Origin: Leucocoprinus leucothites
Taxonomy: Eukaryota > Basidiomycota > Agaricomycetes > Agaricales > Agaricaceae
DNA length: 64,000 nt
Direction: 5' to 3'
Assembly (NCBI GenBank): GCA_013368445.1
Contig: JAACJO010000008.1
Span: 682,001-746,000 of the forward strand
Made by a program: the position numbers and the translations under genes. The notes under the pieces were generated by a model. The model was not told the DNA's origin. It searched no databases and saw nothing but the letters and a program-made list of their open reading frames with translations. Of this stretch, positions 1 to 13,031 are shown piece by piece (within the stretch, counting starts at the first letter, position 1; each line of letters starts with the position of its first letter).

Positions 1-1232
1 TGATTTGTTATAGACTGAGGTCTTGACGAACCATTTCCAATGAAAAGAGTCACTGGAGCGGGGGCTGATGGATTGGCACCTGTCTGGAAGGGAGTTGCAC
101 CGGGTGTGGGAATTGAAAGGATTTGGACGCGAACGGCCCTCTGCAGAAGACGCGACTCGGTAAAGAATTTGGCCTGGGACGAAACAGTCAAACTGACGAT
201 AACAAAGTCAACTAACCATGTTACAGACAGACCTCTTCACTATACTGCTCGGAGGGTTCACCCTGCCTTGTCGATGTACGAGGGCACCGCACGCCTGCCA
301 TGCCGATATTGATGAACTGGTGATCACCACTGGGCAATAGAAGTCGAACCCGGAGGTTGCTCCCGTCTCGGACCTGTTCAACAATAGCTAGCCTAGTCTT
401 GAGCGAAAGATAAGTGCAGTTAGAAGCAGAAGCAGACCATCAATAGATTTGCCCTTCCACTCGGATAGGAAAGCTTGAGAGTCCTCTGGCATTGTATAGT
501 GGACCTGACGGGCCTAGTAACACTGGTCGATGTTTTCCGACACCCTGGAAAGTACAAAAGCTTACAGGGAGTTCGTCCGATTTCCAGACGCCTTTCCCAG
601 CCTCCTTAGCCTCGTTCTCAAGTTCTCTGCGACTGAAGTCTTCCGGAGTGGGCTCCCTCTTGCTTTCTTTCAGTTTTGCCCACCCGCTTTTTAAGATTTC
701 TGAGGCGAGGTCAAGGCCGTTGACTTCAGCAGTACCGATGTCACGGGGCACGTCATCATTGGAGGGAAGAGAATGGATTGACGCAAAGCTAACTTCCTTG
801 CCGACAACAAGAGCCCTAAGGAACTCACGGGACTCGAATGCCCAAGGCTAACATAAGTCCTATGAGCATCAAAATTCCAAGAAGTTACAAGATAACTTGC
901 CTCATCCTCCCGGGACTGAGTTCCAAGCCGAGGGGCATTTAGGTCTGCCAAGTGTAGAACACTTGAATAATACCATAAGCATCAGTGATCATCTAATCGA
1001 CGACTATGCTCACCGTTCTTTAGGAGGCTGTCCCTGGGGACCAGGCCGACCGCGGAGGACCAATGAGTCGCCGGAGATGACAGCTGAAGTCAAGAAATCA
1101 GAAATCGTCCGCAACCTTGGTAATGCACAATGGATATCTACACTTAACGATCTGTGATCATATAGTTATTATTTTGGGACATTGTCCGATGAAAGCCTAG
1201 AATTGAGGGATGCTTACTGCCTTGAGAGACAT
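1..1232 (-). CDS. SND1: Tudor-SN (SND1) nuclease-domain protein, 5' part, runs off left edge
   Basis: Staphylococcal-nuclease/Tudor protein, a multi-repeat RNA-binding factor linked to RISC, splicing and stress granules. On the minus strand I can join exons 1083-1014, 961-901, 847-566, 504-438, 387-233 and 173-1 in one frame. They cover the first SN domain (VISGDSLVLRGRPGPQ, then LADLNAPRLG, REDEPWAFESREFLRAL and GWAKLKESKREPTPEDF) and the start of the second (VHYTMPEDSQAFLSEWKGK, VEQVRDGSNLRVRLLLP). This order matches SND1 of animals and fungi. The intron between 901 and 847 has a GCAAGT donor, so it is GC-AG. The start is not settled: ATG at 1232 (MSLKA followed by a donor) is a candidate but does not join to the 1083 exon without an extra small exon. 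Later SN repeats and the Tudor domain lie outside the window. The family call is sure; the 5' end is not. Confidence 0.9.
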
Positions 1233-4227
1233 CTCACCAAGTGAGTACTGAATTATAGGAGACGGGATAAAAGCAATGGATTTGAGGAATGCAACGTGTC
1301 CAATACCTCTACGCGAGCTTGCTTTCGACTTTCGAGATCATCATGTGACCGAGCATGAATAGGCCTTTAAGCCCCTCATGAATGCTTGAACATTTGAGCT
1401 TACGGCTTCAAGTGCTCAAGCCCATCAACGCCATTGCAATCAGAACGGCATATATTCACACTTTTTCCTTTACCCGCTTTATCCTTGAATTTTGACTAAC
1501 CTGTCCAGCGGGCGATGCACGTTCTTAATTTCTGGCTCAGAGTATCTGCTCCTGGCCTTCAATCACAATCCAATATCCAGCTCACATCGATCTTCGAGCA
1601 CCTTAGCCTCAATCACCAGTCCCGAAACCCTAGCTAGAGGCCGTACAATCAGGACAATTTGTACACATCTTCAATAAAGTTCCGCCCTATTCAATCACCT
1701 CTTCCACGACTCAAAAGGTCATGCGCCCACGTTCTTTGATCTCGTCTATACGCAAGCTCCGAATTGCGGATCCATACCTTCTGCTGCTCCCTATTGACGC
1801 GATACGCCGCAAAACACTTAGCCCAAAATTCGCCGCGACGAGATGGCGTTATGCCCTTGAAAATATTTCTTTAAAAGGCAGTGAGCTACCACGCCGCACC
1901 TTCAGATACATACAACCATACACGTGTAGATCCGAACGTGATGTATCACAACACCTGTCGACACCTCCAGTTATGTTCAGTATCTGGATGGCTTCCAGCA
2001 CCGATTTAATAGATGGAAAACCCGTGGGGAGGCCCCCGAGAATTCAAGGCCACACGTCTACTCTACGCGAGAAGCATTTTCCCCGGAAACAGGACTACCC
2101 TTGACGCAACTCTCATAGCGAGAGCACATATCCGACTCAATCACCCGGCCGCCCCCCGAAGCTTCCAAAGCAGGTGTCCTTGTTTACCCTCTTCACTGAA
2201 GCTCTGGCAGAAAAAAGGTCTAAAACTCGTGTATATTGTGTCGTGGGCCCGTTGATGGCACCTAAAACCCCTCCAATCAAGCTAGAACAAACATTCGCTC
2301 GTCCGTATGTTTGGGAAAGAAATAAAACAATCACAGGAACACTGCACTCTGTATTCCTGGCATCTCTTCTCATAGTGGTTACACTATTAACGAGGGCTAC
2401 CCGAGCACAAGACCGAAGTGTAGACTCGAGTACTCTTCTACCTTAGACTTTCAGTATTTTGAACCTTGGACTGGCACTCCACATCGAGAGGCTGTTTTAT
2501 TTTTTTTCCGAACCACTCTGCCTGTGATTTTGATTGATGTATGTTTCTCCCTCTCCGAGTGTTCGCCCAGAGATGCTGTATGATAGGCAATGTTGCACCA
2601 AGAAGGATTTGCTTAGGGTGTGCATGAACATCGGCCCTTTCTTCTCCGGTAGCTCCTATCTTCGGCCGAAGCTAGCATCATGGAACACAGCTGTTGTGCG
2701 GGGGTCGCTTGAGGTTCTTTCTGCCACAGCATTGCTTCGAATTGCAACATTTCCGAGGAGTTTGGACTATGTGGCGATTTTGTGGGAGTAAAAAGCACCG
2801 CCGTGAGCTATTGGCATGTTTTACGCCAGATCTATGGAAAATGGTTACTGACAATCGATGAGGACTATGGTCGATTTGGCCAAAATTTCTCAGGTTCTTG
2901 CCATTTGTCGAATAGACGAGGTGCTTAAATTAGCTTGCATCATTGTGGCTATTTCTTGAACGCCTGCCAAGCACAACCCAGTGTATGCCGGTGGACGATA
3001 CTGAGTGCGTGATTTTGGAGTCAACCAATGGAATAATAAGAACCTCTGCATATACTTTATCCGGAAACATTGTCTGGTGATATACCCCGCAGCATAATAT
3101 GGGAACCGGATATTTTTAGGCAACTTATGAATTGAAAGCTAGCCTTCGGTTTTAGTTGCACAGTAATTGCTGCTATCTCCGGCTGTTTTCTCTCGGATTG
3201 ACATATCCTCTTACGGTTAGACCTCGCCACTCAGGAACAATTCTCACCTTCCTCAACTCCTGGATTGGACTTCGCTGTGTAGGTTCCTTGCTGGTGGGTG
3301 ACTTTCTTTGGGCCATAGAAATCCAGATCTTATATCAAAGTGACGAAAAGAGGACTCGCCGAGTCAGATGAGAATACTGCATGTAGGCGACATACTGGAT
3401 TTGTCTTGAAACCTATATCGGGGACAAACCTTCCTCGTGGCTGTCTAGGCTCTAAACCTGGTTGTCATTTGGTAAAAGCCACCGTTCTCTCTGTAAATTG
3501 AAGCTAAGAGGCCCTATTAACTCAGGCTGTATCGAAGAATAACCACAGATTCGACCGTCAGGGTGCATGGTTCGGTCTGCAATCCCGCCAAATTCGAGCC
3601 GTCGGAGGACCCATCAATGTCGATCAGTTGAATTGCAGGAAGTGTACATGGTATCGGCACGAGACGGCACTTAGTGGTTGTTTCCAGATTAGGAGGTATT
3701 TCTTCTGAGTTTGGAAAATGTGTTTGTAATTCCAATGAATGCGACAAACACGGCGAGTCGACGAGAATATTTTACAATCTTCCATTAACTTCCAATGGAG
3801 TTGTCTGGCAGGCATTTTGTACATTTCCCAGTGGCTAATAACGGCACGTATATCTGACCTTCCATCCTCACCTCATTCCATTCACGTCGATTGTTAAAAT
3901 AACTGGGCAGCGGAATGCTCCCAGGTCAAGAGATCGGGACGGCTTGCTACTGTATTCAGCGATAGAGCCGACATTGGAAATCTCCTGCTTCGGACTGAAT
4001 CTACATCGAGATATGCTTACCTTGTCTCGTGGTACTTCGTGGTGAAAGTAGCCCTGGCCATGCGCTCCCTCCAGACACAAGGTAGATCTGCCAGCAGTAT
4101 ATCAACTCCCCTCTGGATAGAAATAATGTCGTCGACTTTCTCCCCCCACCCGTTAAGTACAGAGATCTCCTGCAACCTCCCGACCTATCCTCCGATTCCT
4201 TTCTCTAGAGTCCTCCGTCGCTTCAAA
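1233..4227. other. Gene-poor stretch of about 3 kb
   Basis: This lies between the divergent SND1 and transporter genes. It holds only short open frames on both strands, the longest 127 codons at 1721-2104. None shows a family motif, and none extends through plausible splice sites. I see no tRNA-like box pairs, terminal repeats or tandem arrays. It may contain promoters for both flanking genes, decayed DNA or non-coding transcripts. Confidence 0.5.
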
Positions 4228-5784
4228 ATGGCTTCCGAGCCTGCAACCCTTAAGCCTGCCCAAACTGCACAGCGTTTGGTTGAATACGCAGTTCGTAAGC
4301 ATAATGATAGGTACGAGACTTGTTTTCTGAAAGCTGTGAGTGCCCCCTCCCTTACGAACGCCCACCGAGCCCTCATATCCTGTCAGTTCGCCGCGGGGGT
4401 TATGTTGTCGTTTGGAAACATACTATTGCAAATCGTTTCAGGCGGTTCTACGAGCTTGAACGAGTCTAACCCCGGTATTGTGAAGATTCTCGGAGCATCA
4501 GTGTTCCCGTTTGGTTTGATTATGTGGGTTTCAAGAGAAATACTCTAAAGCTACTTCCTAAAACCGTTGGTCTAGGATTACACTCCTACACCAAGAACTT
4601 CTCACAAGTAACATGCTGGCAAGTGATACAATCTGGACCACTGTGTCCTCAAGGTGCTTACCTGCGCGACAGTACTTTTCTATGGCTGTCCTTAAGCGAG
4701 CCGTACCATTCTGGGGTCTATGCTTGAATTGGTTCATTGGTTCGTATATAGGGTCATCCCTCTTGTTTGTATGTCGGCTGAGATATTCAGTCTTTTTTGG
4801 CAACCTCGCCGGTAGTCTTTTCGTCGCCGCAATCCTTGTTCGCTGTGCGTATAACTGTTTAGGTTTTCAATGTGTACCCTCGTTCAATGCTCCACCAGAC
4901 AGCGGCATCCTCTCTGATCCACCTTACCATGACAATGTCCAAGCCTTCGTCATGTAAGTCGTGTAGTCACCTCTGATAAAAATAGTGTTGAACAAAACTA
5001 CGTCATACCCAGTCGCAAAGCAGCGGACCCGCAATGGCATCAGATTTTCCTTCGAGGAATTGGTTGTAATTGGCTTGTATCTATCGCTATGTGGGTAAGT
5101 AGCTCACAGATAGACTGTATTCTCCAGAAGAGTACTCATCATCATGAAAAACAACTATTTAGCAAGCCGCTGCTGCTAATGACACATTATCTAAAGTAGG
5201 GTTGGCGTTATTTTCCAGATTGATATCGTCTTATAAAGATATGCCAATTGTTCCACAGATTGTAGCTGTGTGGCTTCCCATAATGGTGCGTTGTATGTCA
5301 AAACCTACTGATCGAACCTCCCTTCTCATGAAGACAACAAACTAGACCTTTGTCGCCTGCAGTTTCGACCACGGTAAGCGACCCAGTTCATCGGCCGAGT
5401 TAAAACAACTGAATCTGACATACCTAGTTGTTGCCAATATGTTCTCAATTCCTCTGGGAATCATGTTCGGAGCTGATGTGAGTGATTTGTTCTCAGAAAC
5501 TTTCCGGGTTTGACCGTTGAATAGATTACACCTGCTGAGTATATTCGCAAGTGAGTATGGTACCGGTCACCTCGCGAGTAGGACTGATGAAAGACCTCAG
5601 GTCTCTCTTTGCCGCTTTTTTTGGGAATATCATTGGGGCATTGTTTTTTGGAATGCCCGCAACCTATGTGTACCTGAGTGATTATGGTGCAGGAGGCTAT
5701 AAGAACGCAGAAAACGGGGAAGCGTCAGGTTCGAGGGGTTCCAGTGATACAGAAGTCAAACACGATGGCCTTTTGAAGGCATAA
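4228..5784 (+). CDS. Formate/nitrite transporter (FNT) family channel
   Basis: Integral membrane protein of the FNT family, which carries small monovalent anions such as formate or nitrite; the substrate here cannot be read. Thirteen exons join in frame to a 297-residue protein: 4228-4335, 4387-4523, 4576-4618, 4673-4739, 4791-4844, 4899-4953, 5013-5094, 5163-5195, 5259-5285, 5346-5373, 5428-5477, 5525-5550 and 5601-5784. Family landmarks are FAAGVMLSFGNILLQIVSGG, NPGIVKILGASVFPFGLIM, HQELLTSNM, FFGNLAGSLFVAAIL, QWHQIFLRGIGCNWLVSIAM, VANMFSIPLGIMFGAD and FFGNIIGALFFGMPA. Length and order of membrane segments fit FNT proteins of about 280-310 residues. The intron after 4618 uses a GC donor (GCAAGT); removing it gives a smooth TSNML-YFSMAVLKR join. 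The start ATG at 4228 precedes MASEPATLKPAQTAQR, a normal N-terminus. The last 40 residues are a polar tail. Confidence 0.93.
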
Positions 5785-6474
5785 TTTCCTTTTCTCTTTT
5801 TATAACTTCCCCATCGCCTGCCGATGCCTTGACTCAATTGTTAGGGAGCTCTTAAATCTACGTAAGAACGAGATGTACAGAACGGAAGCAAAGTTTGATT
5901 CGACGCACTCTTTGCTAGCGGTATATGCATGCGCTATGTATTATGCTTGTAGGATCAGAAAAATGTTGAAAGTATTATCCCATTTGAAATAGTAGTCACA
6001 GTACTCTTCCCTGGTCCGGCTAGCATAGCATCAAGACGAGGTAAGGAAATGACGAAAGCCGCCTATTTTGCATTATCATCAGCACTGGTGTTTCCCTGGT
6101 GGTTCAGAGGGGAGACAAAAGATTTTGTGATTCTTGCCTCAAAACTAAAGAACAGACGTGGAATCTGCAAAGCTGATTCTTGCTTACTCCAGACATCCGA
6201 CAACTATAGAAGACCGAGATGGCCTGGGGTACCGGAAAGATTCGAGTAGCGACTGACATATTTCAAGCACTACTTCGAATATGAGATAGTAAGTATATGA
6301 TATGGCGGAGGGGGGTAACAAATACAGTGAAGTGATCAACAATGTCCGATGTCCATAATTCTAGTGGTAGAGTTCGCTTCTATAACATTAATTTGACCCT
6401 AGGTATATATCTCCGAGGAGATTATAGTATTCCATGCATGTATATGAAGGGGGGTAAGGAGTATGAGAGAACAC
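5785..6474. other. Intergenic, convergent 3' ends
   Basis: This lies between the 3' ends of the FNT gene (plus) and the kinase gene (minus), so it should hold both 3' UTRs. It contains a 66-codon open frame at 6049-6249 without recognisable features. Nothing else was seen. Confidence 0.5.
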
Positions 6475-8023
6475 TCATTTGAAGCGAATCCGCGACAGCC
6501 GTTGATGAAGGGAATATAGCCAACGACATACTGGAAGTACTGTTTTGGAAGTTGGGGGGGCAGGACTGGGAGAGGTCGATTTTAACCACTCTTTAGGGTT
6601 GGCGATGTTAGTGAGGATCCAGGGATGGCGCTAGAGAGAGATCAGTGGTACAGCAATAGTGGGATCGTTCATTTTTCGCACCTTGAGATTAGTCGCAGTG
6701 ATTCTCGCTAGAGGGCTTTTTTGCAACATTGATTCCAAAAGCGAGATGACAGCACATCCCTCACTAGCTATATCCTTTGGATGTCGGCCACCAGTGGGAA
6801 TTTTATCTACTGTCATCGTTTCGCCCACTTCCCAATCTTGTGTGCAAATCTGGTTGTACAACATCCATTCATTATGATGCACGTTGTCATTGGATGACGA
6901 GGGTGCACTGAATGGTGTATGTCCAAACAATAAACAGTAGAAGGTTACACCGAGTGCCCAAATGTCCAGCGCTTCTGTTATAGGCGGACGGACTTTCGGC
7001 ATTGAAGCCTTTTCACCGACAGTTACGGATGAGCGGTTTGAATCAGCCTCGGATGAATCGCCGTCAGTGTCATCAAACCAAACAACTTCAGGGGCTAGAA
7101 AGTTTGGCGTTCCCAACGTCTTTTGAAGATCGGATTCGGGAAATAGTAAGGCGTCTTGAGGGGTGGAGCGAGAAGCGAAACGAGGCATGGAGCGCTGGGA
7201 GTTATAGTGAGAGACACCGAAATCAATGATTTTGACTATTGTTCTATCCTGAGAGTACAGTAAGTTGGATGGTTTGATGTCACGGTGGATGATTCCCAGA
7301 GAGTGCACTGTCAAGAGACAAGTGTTAGAGATTGGAGAGTATTAATGCCAATACCACGACGCACGATACTCGAGCCCAACGACCACGTCCCGCATGATTC
7401 GTCGTATTTGTTCAAGACGAAGAATTGGATCTCTACTTTCGGTGGCCCACTGAACCGGTCCTCCGGGGCAATATTCCATAACTGTAGTTTATCCTTATCA
7501 TCTCAATATCGCGAGGAACGCAGAAGCTACTCACCCATGTAAATCTTCTCTTCCTGAGGGTCGTCTATGACTTCAAGGAGCCGAACAATGTTTGGATGTC
7601 GACACTTGTTCATAATTGCGATTTCCTTCCGGATGCTGTTTTCTGTGCTGTTCATGGGATACGGACGCTCGGTTCCAAATGTTGTCTCGCTTTGCTGGTA
7701 GTTTCTCCTCAGTAGTTTGATTTTATCCCGAGGATTGCTGCGTTTGACGATCTTAATAGCCTAAGGTACGTGGTGAGCGCCAGGTGTGCTCGTACCAGGA
7801 AGAGTGTACTCACTGCTTTCTGGTTCACCTCTTCCTCATAGTGGCAAAGATAAACCTCGCCATGCCGCCCTTTGCCTATCCGAGCATCCTTCCAATACTG
7901 ATTAATCTTGCGTTTTCGATTCCTTGACGTCGTGAGCTCGACAGTGATGCGGGCTGGTTCAGGTGGATCGAAGAGAAGGCTCTTTTGAGTGCTCTTCTCC
8001 CAGGCTCTAGGGGACTGTAACAT
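6475..8023 (-). CDS. Ser/Thr protein kinase, CaMKK / SNF1-activating kinase type
   Basis: Likely upstream kinase of AMPK/SNF1 or CaMK, of the CaMKK/Sak1/Ssp1 group. The start ATG at 8023 gives an acidic, proline-containing leader, then QYWKDARIGKGRHGEVYLC (glycine loop). After an intron (donor at 7813, exon restart 7760) comes AIKIVKR with the ATP-binding lysine. Further on are RHPNIVRLLEVIDD, MEYCPGGPV, HRDIKPSNLLYS (catalytic loop), KIIDFGVSH (DFG) and LGTPNFLAPEVVWF. The GTPNFLAPE activation segment with an acidic insert, and DIWALGVTFYCLLFGHTPF, are typical of CaMKKs. The last intron (GTGCGA...CTCTAG) leads to RHPWILTNIANPKEW, the usual end of the kinase domain, then about 40 residues to TGA at 6475. 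The protein is almost only a kinase domain; yeast SAKs carry long extensions. It is followed on the same strand by UPF2. Confidence 0.88.
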
Positions 8024-8659
8024 AGTTGTATAGACTGGACAGGAGGGATGAGGATAGAAGAGGAATAGGGTAAAATGTTGTGAAGTGAAGGAGAAGCTCT
8101 GTTCGCGTCCTCAACCAGGCGCTCAGGTGGCGCGAAAAGTCCTCATGGCTGCCCGATTAGGTCATATAGCATCCACAACCACTGATAGCCCTGTGAACTC
8201 GTGCACCCCCCCAAGAAGCAATCATGCAGATAAGTTCACTCTACAACCTCAAGATCACCAAATTGCCTATAGGTTATTAGGACGGCACAAGATAGTTGAA
8301 GGTTCTGTCCCATGTCCCGATCCTGGTGACATTGAGAACAAATGTGATACAAAAGGCTGTTCATTCAGGTGTCTATTCTACGGGGAGGATTGCCACAGAG
8401 CAACCAATCAAGCTCCGTGGATGCTGCTGCCATAACTAACTAGATCATGTCCCGTCATCACCTTTACGCTACCATCTACGTAGCAACAAATCCAAAGCTC
8501 GGAGTTGAGGGCGGGACGCTAGACGCGTCGAGACTTGAATGCGCGGTAGTGCGGGCGAGTCGTAGTGCAGTAAGGGGATCGCCGGATAAATCCCGAGATA
8601 TCGGTGAAAATGCAGCTCTCCCTTGAGCCACGCTCAAATCTGTGCGTCTAGTCGGTCTG
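8024..8659. other. Intergenic between kinase start and UPF2 end
   Basis: This should hold the 5' region of the minus-strand kinase gene and the 3' UTR of UPF2. A 116-codon open frame on the plus strand (8085-8435) has no recognisable motif and is probably chance. Confidence 0.5.
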
Positions 8660-11600
8660 TCAGCTGTATCGTATCTTGATAGCACCGGCTTTATTGCGGG
8701 CTTCCAGAGCTAGCAGGGGCCGCGGTTAACCATGTGTCTATCTCAGTAATAAAAAAAACAGCGTTTCCCACCTTTGAGCTCCTCGGCCTCTTCGCGCTGC
8801 TCGTAATCAAGGACAAGGCGCTTCAACTGTTGTTGTTCAACTTTATCTTGCAATTGGGCACTCTTCGTGTGAACGGCCAGTGCAGAAGCCGAAGGGATAG
8901 CAAGTTGGCGCGCCTATACCAAATAAATCTCTTATCTCGAATAAAGGCGGAATGTGCTCACAAGTTGTTTATTGCCACGCTTTGTGATGACGGTGAAGTT
9001 CATGATACCTGGAGCCTCATTATCTTTGACGTGCTCATCTTCATCGTCATCATCAACCGCTTTCTTCCTCCGAGCCGAGGGGGGGAGAACGGCGGAATCC
9101 CAGAGAGCCAACGCCGTTTTCTTGTCAACCTTTCGGGACTCTGCAGAAGTGTCGGTAACAAGTTTAGCTAGCTCTTTCGCGAATTCTACATCGGCTTCTT
9201 CGGAAGGCCCTAAACTATCTTGTTTGCTGTTACTGGCTGAAAGGACAATTTCCTCGTCCGGAGAAGGTGCACGGTCATCAACCTTTTTATCTCAGCTTAC
9301 GAATCTTCTATCGTGTATGAAGGCACGTACCGAGAATTCTTGTGCATCGTCATCCTCCTCTGCGCCTTCGTCTTCTTCATCATCTGCATTTGAACGTTTA
9401 CCATCATCGTCATCTCCGCTCTCTTCACCGCTCTCATCAGTAAGACCTGCAGATGATGTCACCTCTTGACCTGATCGAATCTAGTGTTACCCACCCGCAA
9501 CTTGATACGCGGAGTTATACATCTCATCAACAGCTAATGCAGCCTCTTCAAGACTTTTTGGTATCTGCATTTTGGGTCGTACGGCCTATCCCTCAGAATC
9601 AGCTGGGATCACAGGGAGACAAATGGAAGGCTAAAGCTGACCTCCATTGAGTCGGAAAACATGAAGTCGACGTCCATGGGTAAAGGTTCTTTACAATGCA
9701 CATAGTACTTGAACGAGGTCAGCAAGTATCAGGCAGGTGTGGGCGGCACGACAAACCTGGAAAAAGGTTAAGAAGTTGTCTAATTTCTTCTTCTGAGTAC
9801 CTCGATCGAAGCACATCCCGCATGCGTCCAAGAGAGTACAAACAAGTCTAACACGGAAGAAATCGTCCGGCATATCAAGGACAACGACTGTGTTTGGTAG
9901 AGGGCGACCTTCGGCTACGGTAAAGGATTTAAGGTTGTGGTGATAAGGTGAGGGGGAGCTAAACTCACGATGTCCAAAAGTCACAAGGGACCAAAGAGTG
10001 TCAAAGATAATACTCGAGCTGAACATACGATAAATGTACAGTTCTCCGAGAAACTTGATTGTCGCCAGCCTCCTCTGATTCGCACTATATACATTCTGCT
10101 CAAGGCCTCGGCGAATGTCCTCCAAAATCTGATCCACGACGGAAATTGAGAAAGCAGGGCGATAACGTTGCAAGTCGTATGTCAACATCGCCAATAAAGA
10201 GATATTACTGTACTTGATTTTCCAGGGTTTCGTAAAAACTTTGTGTAGTACAAGCTTTACTTCTTCATTGTCCCAATCAAGTTTTCGTATTAGTTTGAGA
10301 ACCTTGTCAATGGTCTTCTTGGCGAGGACGTCGTAGATCAGGTGCCGGATAAATAATTCCATCGGGCTTCGGTGTTTCTCTTGCTTTGGTGCTCGTTCAG
10401 GCGGGTTGCACTGTTTATGATAGAATGTTGAAGGGGATGGTAATGACTCCGGGGGTTCCACACACCTGGTAATAGGCATTCTCAAGTATTAGGATCTGCC
10501 GCTGGTCAAAGTGCTGCATGCTTTGTTTGCGCCGCATGAGTTCAAGCTGTGGGTCGAAACAACGTTTGAGTGCAAGCTGTCACCAAAACAAAAGACGACG
10601 AACAGACCATGGTACTGAACCTCTCAGCAGTCTCTTCACTTCTCAACAAGAACCGACCACATCCTTCCAACAACATGGCCATATTGTCAACGTTTGTTCC
10701 AGTGAAGTCATCCAGACAGACTTTGAAAACGTGTAGAATGACATGGGATGGGACAACTTTGAATTTTGTCAAATGAGATAAGAACATGATGTTCTGGAGT
10801 TTGATCCTCAGCCGCGCACGTGATCGTCACAAGCATGAACATACCCTCATTCTCATATCAGCTAATTCCTTAACCACATTTTTCTTACGTTGAAGGTAGC
10901 GAAACTCGTCTTCCAGCTTGGGATCACCATTAACTTGTGACAAAGGGGAATTGCCATGGATGACTTACATGGGCAATGAGCTCCGTGCCAATGTCCGGCA
11001 TATATTTGCTCAGAGTTGCGACCAACCGGGAATAATGTGGTAGTAAATCAGTTCGATTCTTGGGGACTTGACTCAAAGCCTGTTCGAGCACGTAGATCAG
11101 GAACGGATCTATTAGAAGAAATGGCAAAGATACTGACCTTGACTAAACGCTTTCTGGCAGCCTTAGAATTCAGGAAAGCGAAATCAATCGCTGCCTGATC
11201 TATTAGTGCTCTATTGGTGGCATCCTGCAAGCGAACGAGCAAAGCGGTAAGTAGTTGGGAAGGGCCTTGAGGTGCTATTTGAGGTGAAGACGGGGTTGAT
11301 GCAGCTTTAGGAGATCCGGGGACAGGAGTAGGTACTCTGATCAGAAGGCAGTAGGTCACGTTTGAAAACAAATAATACAATGAAAACTCACTCGTCATCG
11401 TCCTTGAGGGATGGGACATCATCTGTGCCGTTCATTTCCCTCAGCTGATCTTTTTGGAGCTTTTGGAGCTCCTCCTCGAGTAACCGAACCTCCTCCTTCT
11501 CCTGTTGTATGCGTTCTTGCTCTACATCCTTTGCACTATCTTCCACCGCTTCAGCTGAACTGTCAATGCCTAAGACGCTGCTCGGGACGTAGTCTTTGAG

Positions 11601-13031
11601 GTCTTGAACATCTTCGTAGTATCTACGCTCTTCTTCATCCTCCCACTTGCCACCCACAATCACCATTTCTTCAGAGTCGTTGTACAAGGACCCATGAGTG
11701 GATCCAATTTGTATCGACTCCGATTTCTGTGATGCTGTGGGCAACGTGGGCAGAGGAAGATACAAGAGCTCGGACAATCTGCGGACATTGGAACAAACTG
11801 GAAGTAAAGAATGCGTTATGATGCTCACGACTGGCAGCTTGCGAATAGCTTCTCATATCCTTTGGTCATCTTCTCATAAGCCTGTTGGCGGTCCTCAAAA
11901 ATCTCCCCTGAACGAATATATGCTTCATGATTGCGTTTATCTTGTTCTTGGAGGCGCTAGGCTTCAAGATAAGCATCTAACACCAAAAAGCCATTACTGA
12001 AATCACCTTGTGTTCTATAACAAGTTTCTTGCAGACATTGTCAAAGTATCCTTCACACATACGCTTGAAACGATCACGGATGTCTTGTTCAACGAGTTCC
12101 TCTTCCTCTTTCAAAATGGGAGGAAAATGTGATCCCAGGTTGCCATCCTGGGACTGGGCGTTCGAGAGTGTACCAGGTTCACTGGTCTCAGGGATTTGCT
12201 TCTGTGCTGAAGGAGGCACGAGTCCGAGGAAAGGTCGTGAATATGATTTCAGGAAAGTGATCAGAAGAGGTAGAGAAGAAAGACTGGGATCATTTGAAAG
12301 CTGGTAGACCGTTTGAACACTTGCGAGAAGGGAAGTTCTGGGACAAGCTTACCAATTCCTTAACAGCCTTCATAACCCACTCTCCACCACTCCTTTCAGA
12401 GCTGTCGCGAATGACGCCCACCAGTGCCAATTCGGAGCATATACGAAGTACCGGGCGCTGGCGTAATATCCGTATATTATCTTCCTTCTCCCTCTGCTCT
12501 GGGCTCAGGCTGCTAAGACTTGTTCTGGAAGGCGCAGCAATCGCACTGGAGAGTGAGGACACAAGGACTGGCGTGAAAGTTCTGGGAAAACGACGGTGCA
12601 AATGAGAAATGACCTGTTAGGGTGCTGTGAGACTCTGCTAGCGTGAAGAAATAATCCGTACATACTTCAACTGCTCCCCATACATCCTTTTCTGTCTTGC
12701 AGCGGGCGATGCCCTCAACGACAGCGCTCGCTATTTCATCAATATACTTCTCTAGAGACAGAGACTCTAGATCCTTTATTATCTGGTCCTTGTTATCGGC
12801 TGCCATGGACTGGCGCATACGCTTTATGAGTGTAGTGTGGCGTTTCAGAGAGGCATCTAGCCTCGAGAATTCTGCAAGCAGCGATGAGATGCTGCCTCCA
12901 GAACGTAGTACATGCAAACCTTGTTGCCCAGGATTCAGGTTGAGTTCCTTGAGCCTGGCGCGCTTCTCATGGCGTGCTCGCTCATCATCCACTTTTGACG
13001 ACGCATGAGCCCCGTTTGGAGCTGGATCCAT
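8660..13031 (-). CDS. UPF2: Nonsense-mediated decay factor Upf2/Nmd2
   Basis: Scaffold of the NMD surveillance complex that bridges Upf1 and Upf3. The start ATG at 13031 begins MDPAPNGAHASSKVDDERA. Then come LLAEFSRLDASLKRHTTLIK and the first MIF4G domain (FPRTFTPVLVSSLSSAI, LRICSELALVGVIRD). A charged linker with ERRYYEDVQDLKDYVP follows, the second MIF4G region lies around 10540-11300, and the third around 9760-10420 (YSNISLLAMLTYDLQRYRPA, NQRRLATIKFLGELYIYR, DDFFRVRLVCTLLDACG). After it comes an Asp/Glu-rich stretch (minus strand of about 9010-9450), as in all Upf2 proteins. The Upf1-binding end is NFTVITKRGNKQ followed by LKRLVLDYEQREEAEELK. The last exon reads ALEARNKAGAIKIRYS, stop at 8660. 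Many short introns interrupt the gene. It lies head to head with the ATRIP-like gene, 159 bp between start codons. Confidence 0.95.

Noticed and set aside
8085..8435. 116-codon plus-strand frame between kinase and UPF2
   Set aside because: No motif, no extension by splicing, and composition like the flanking non-coding DNA.
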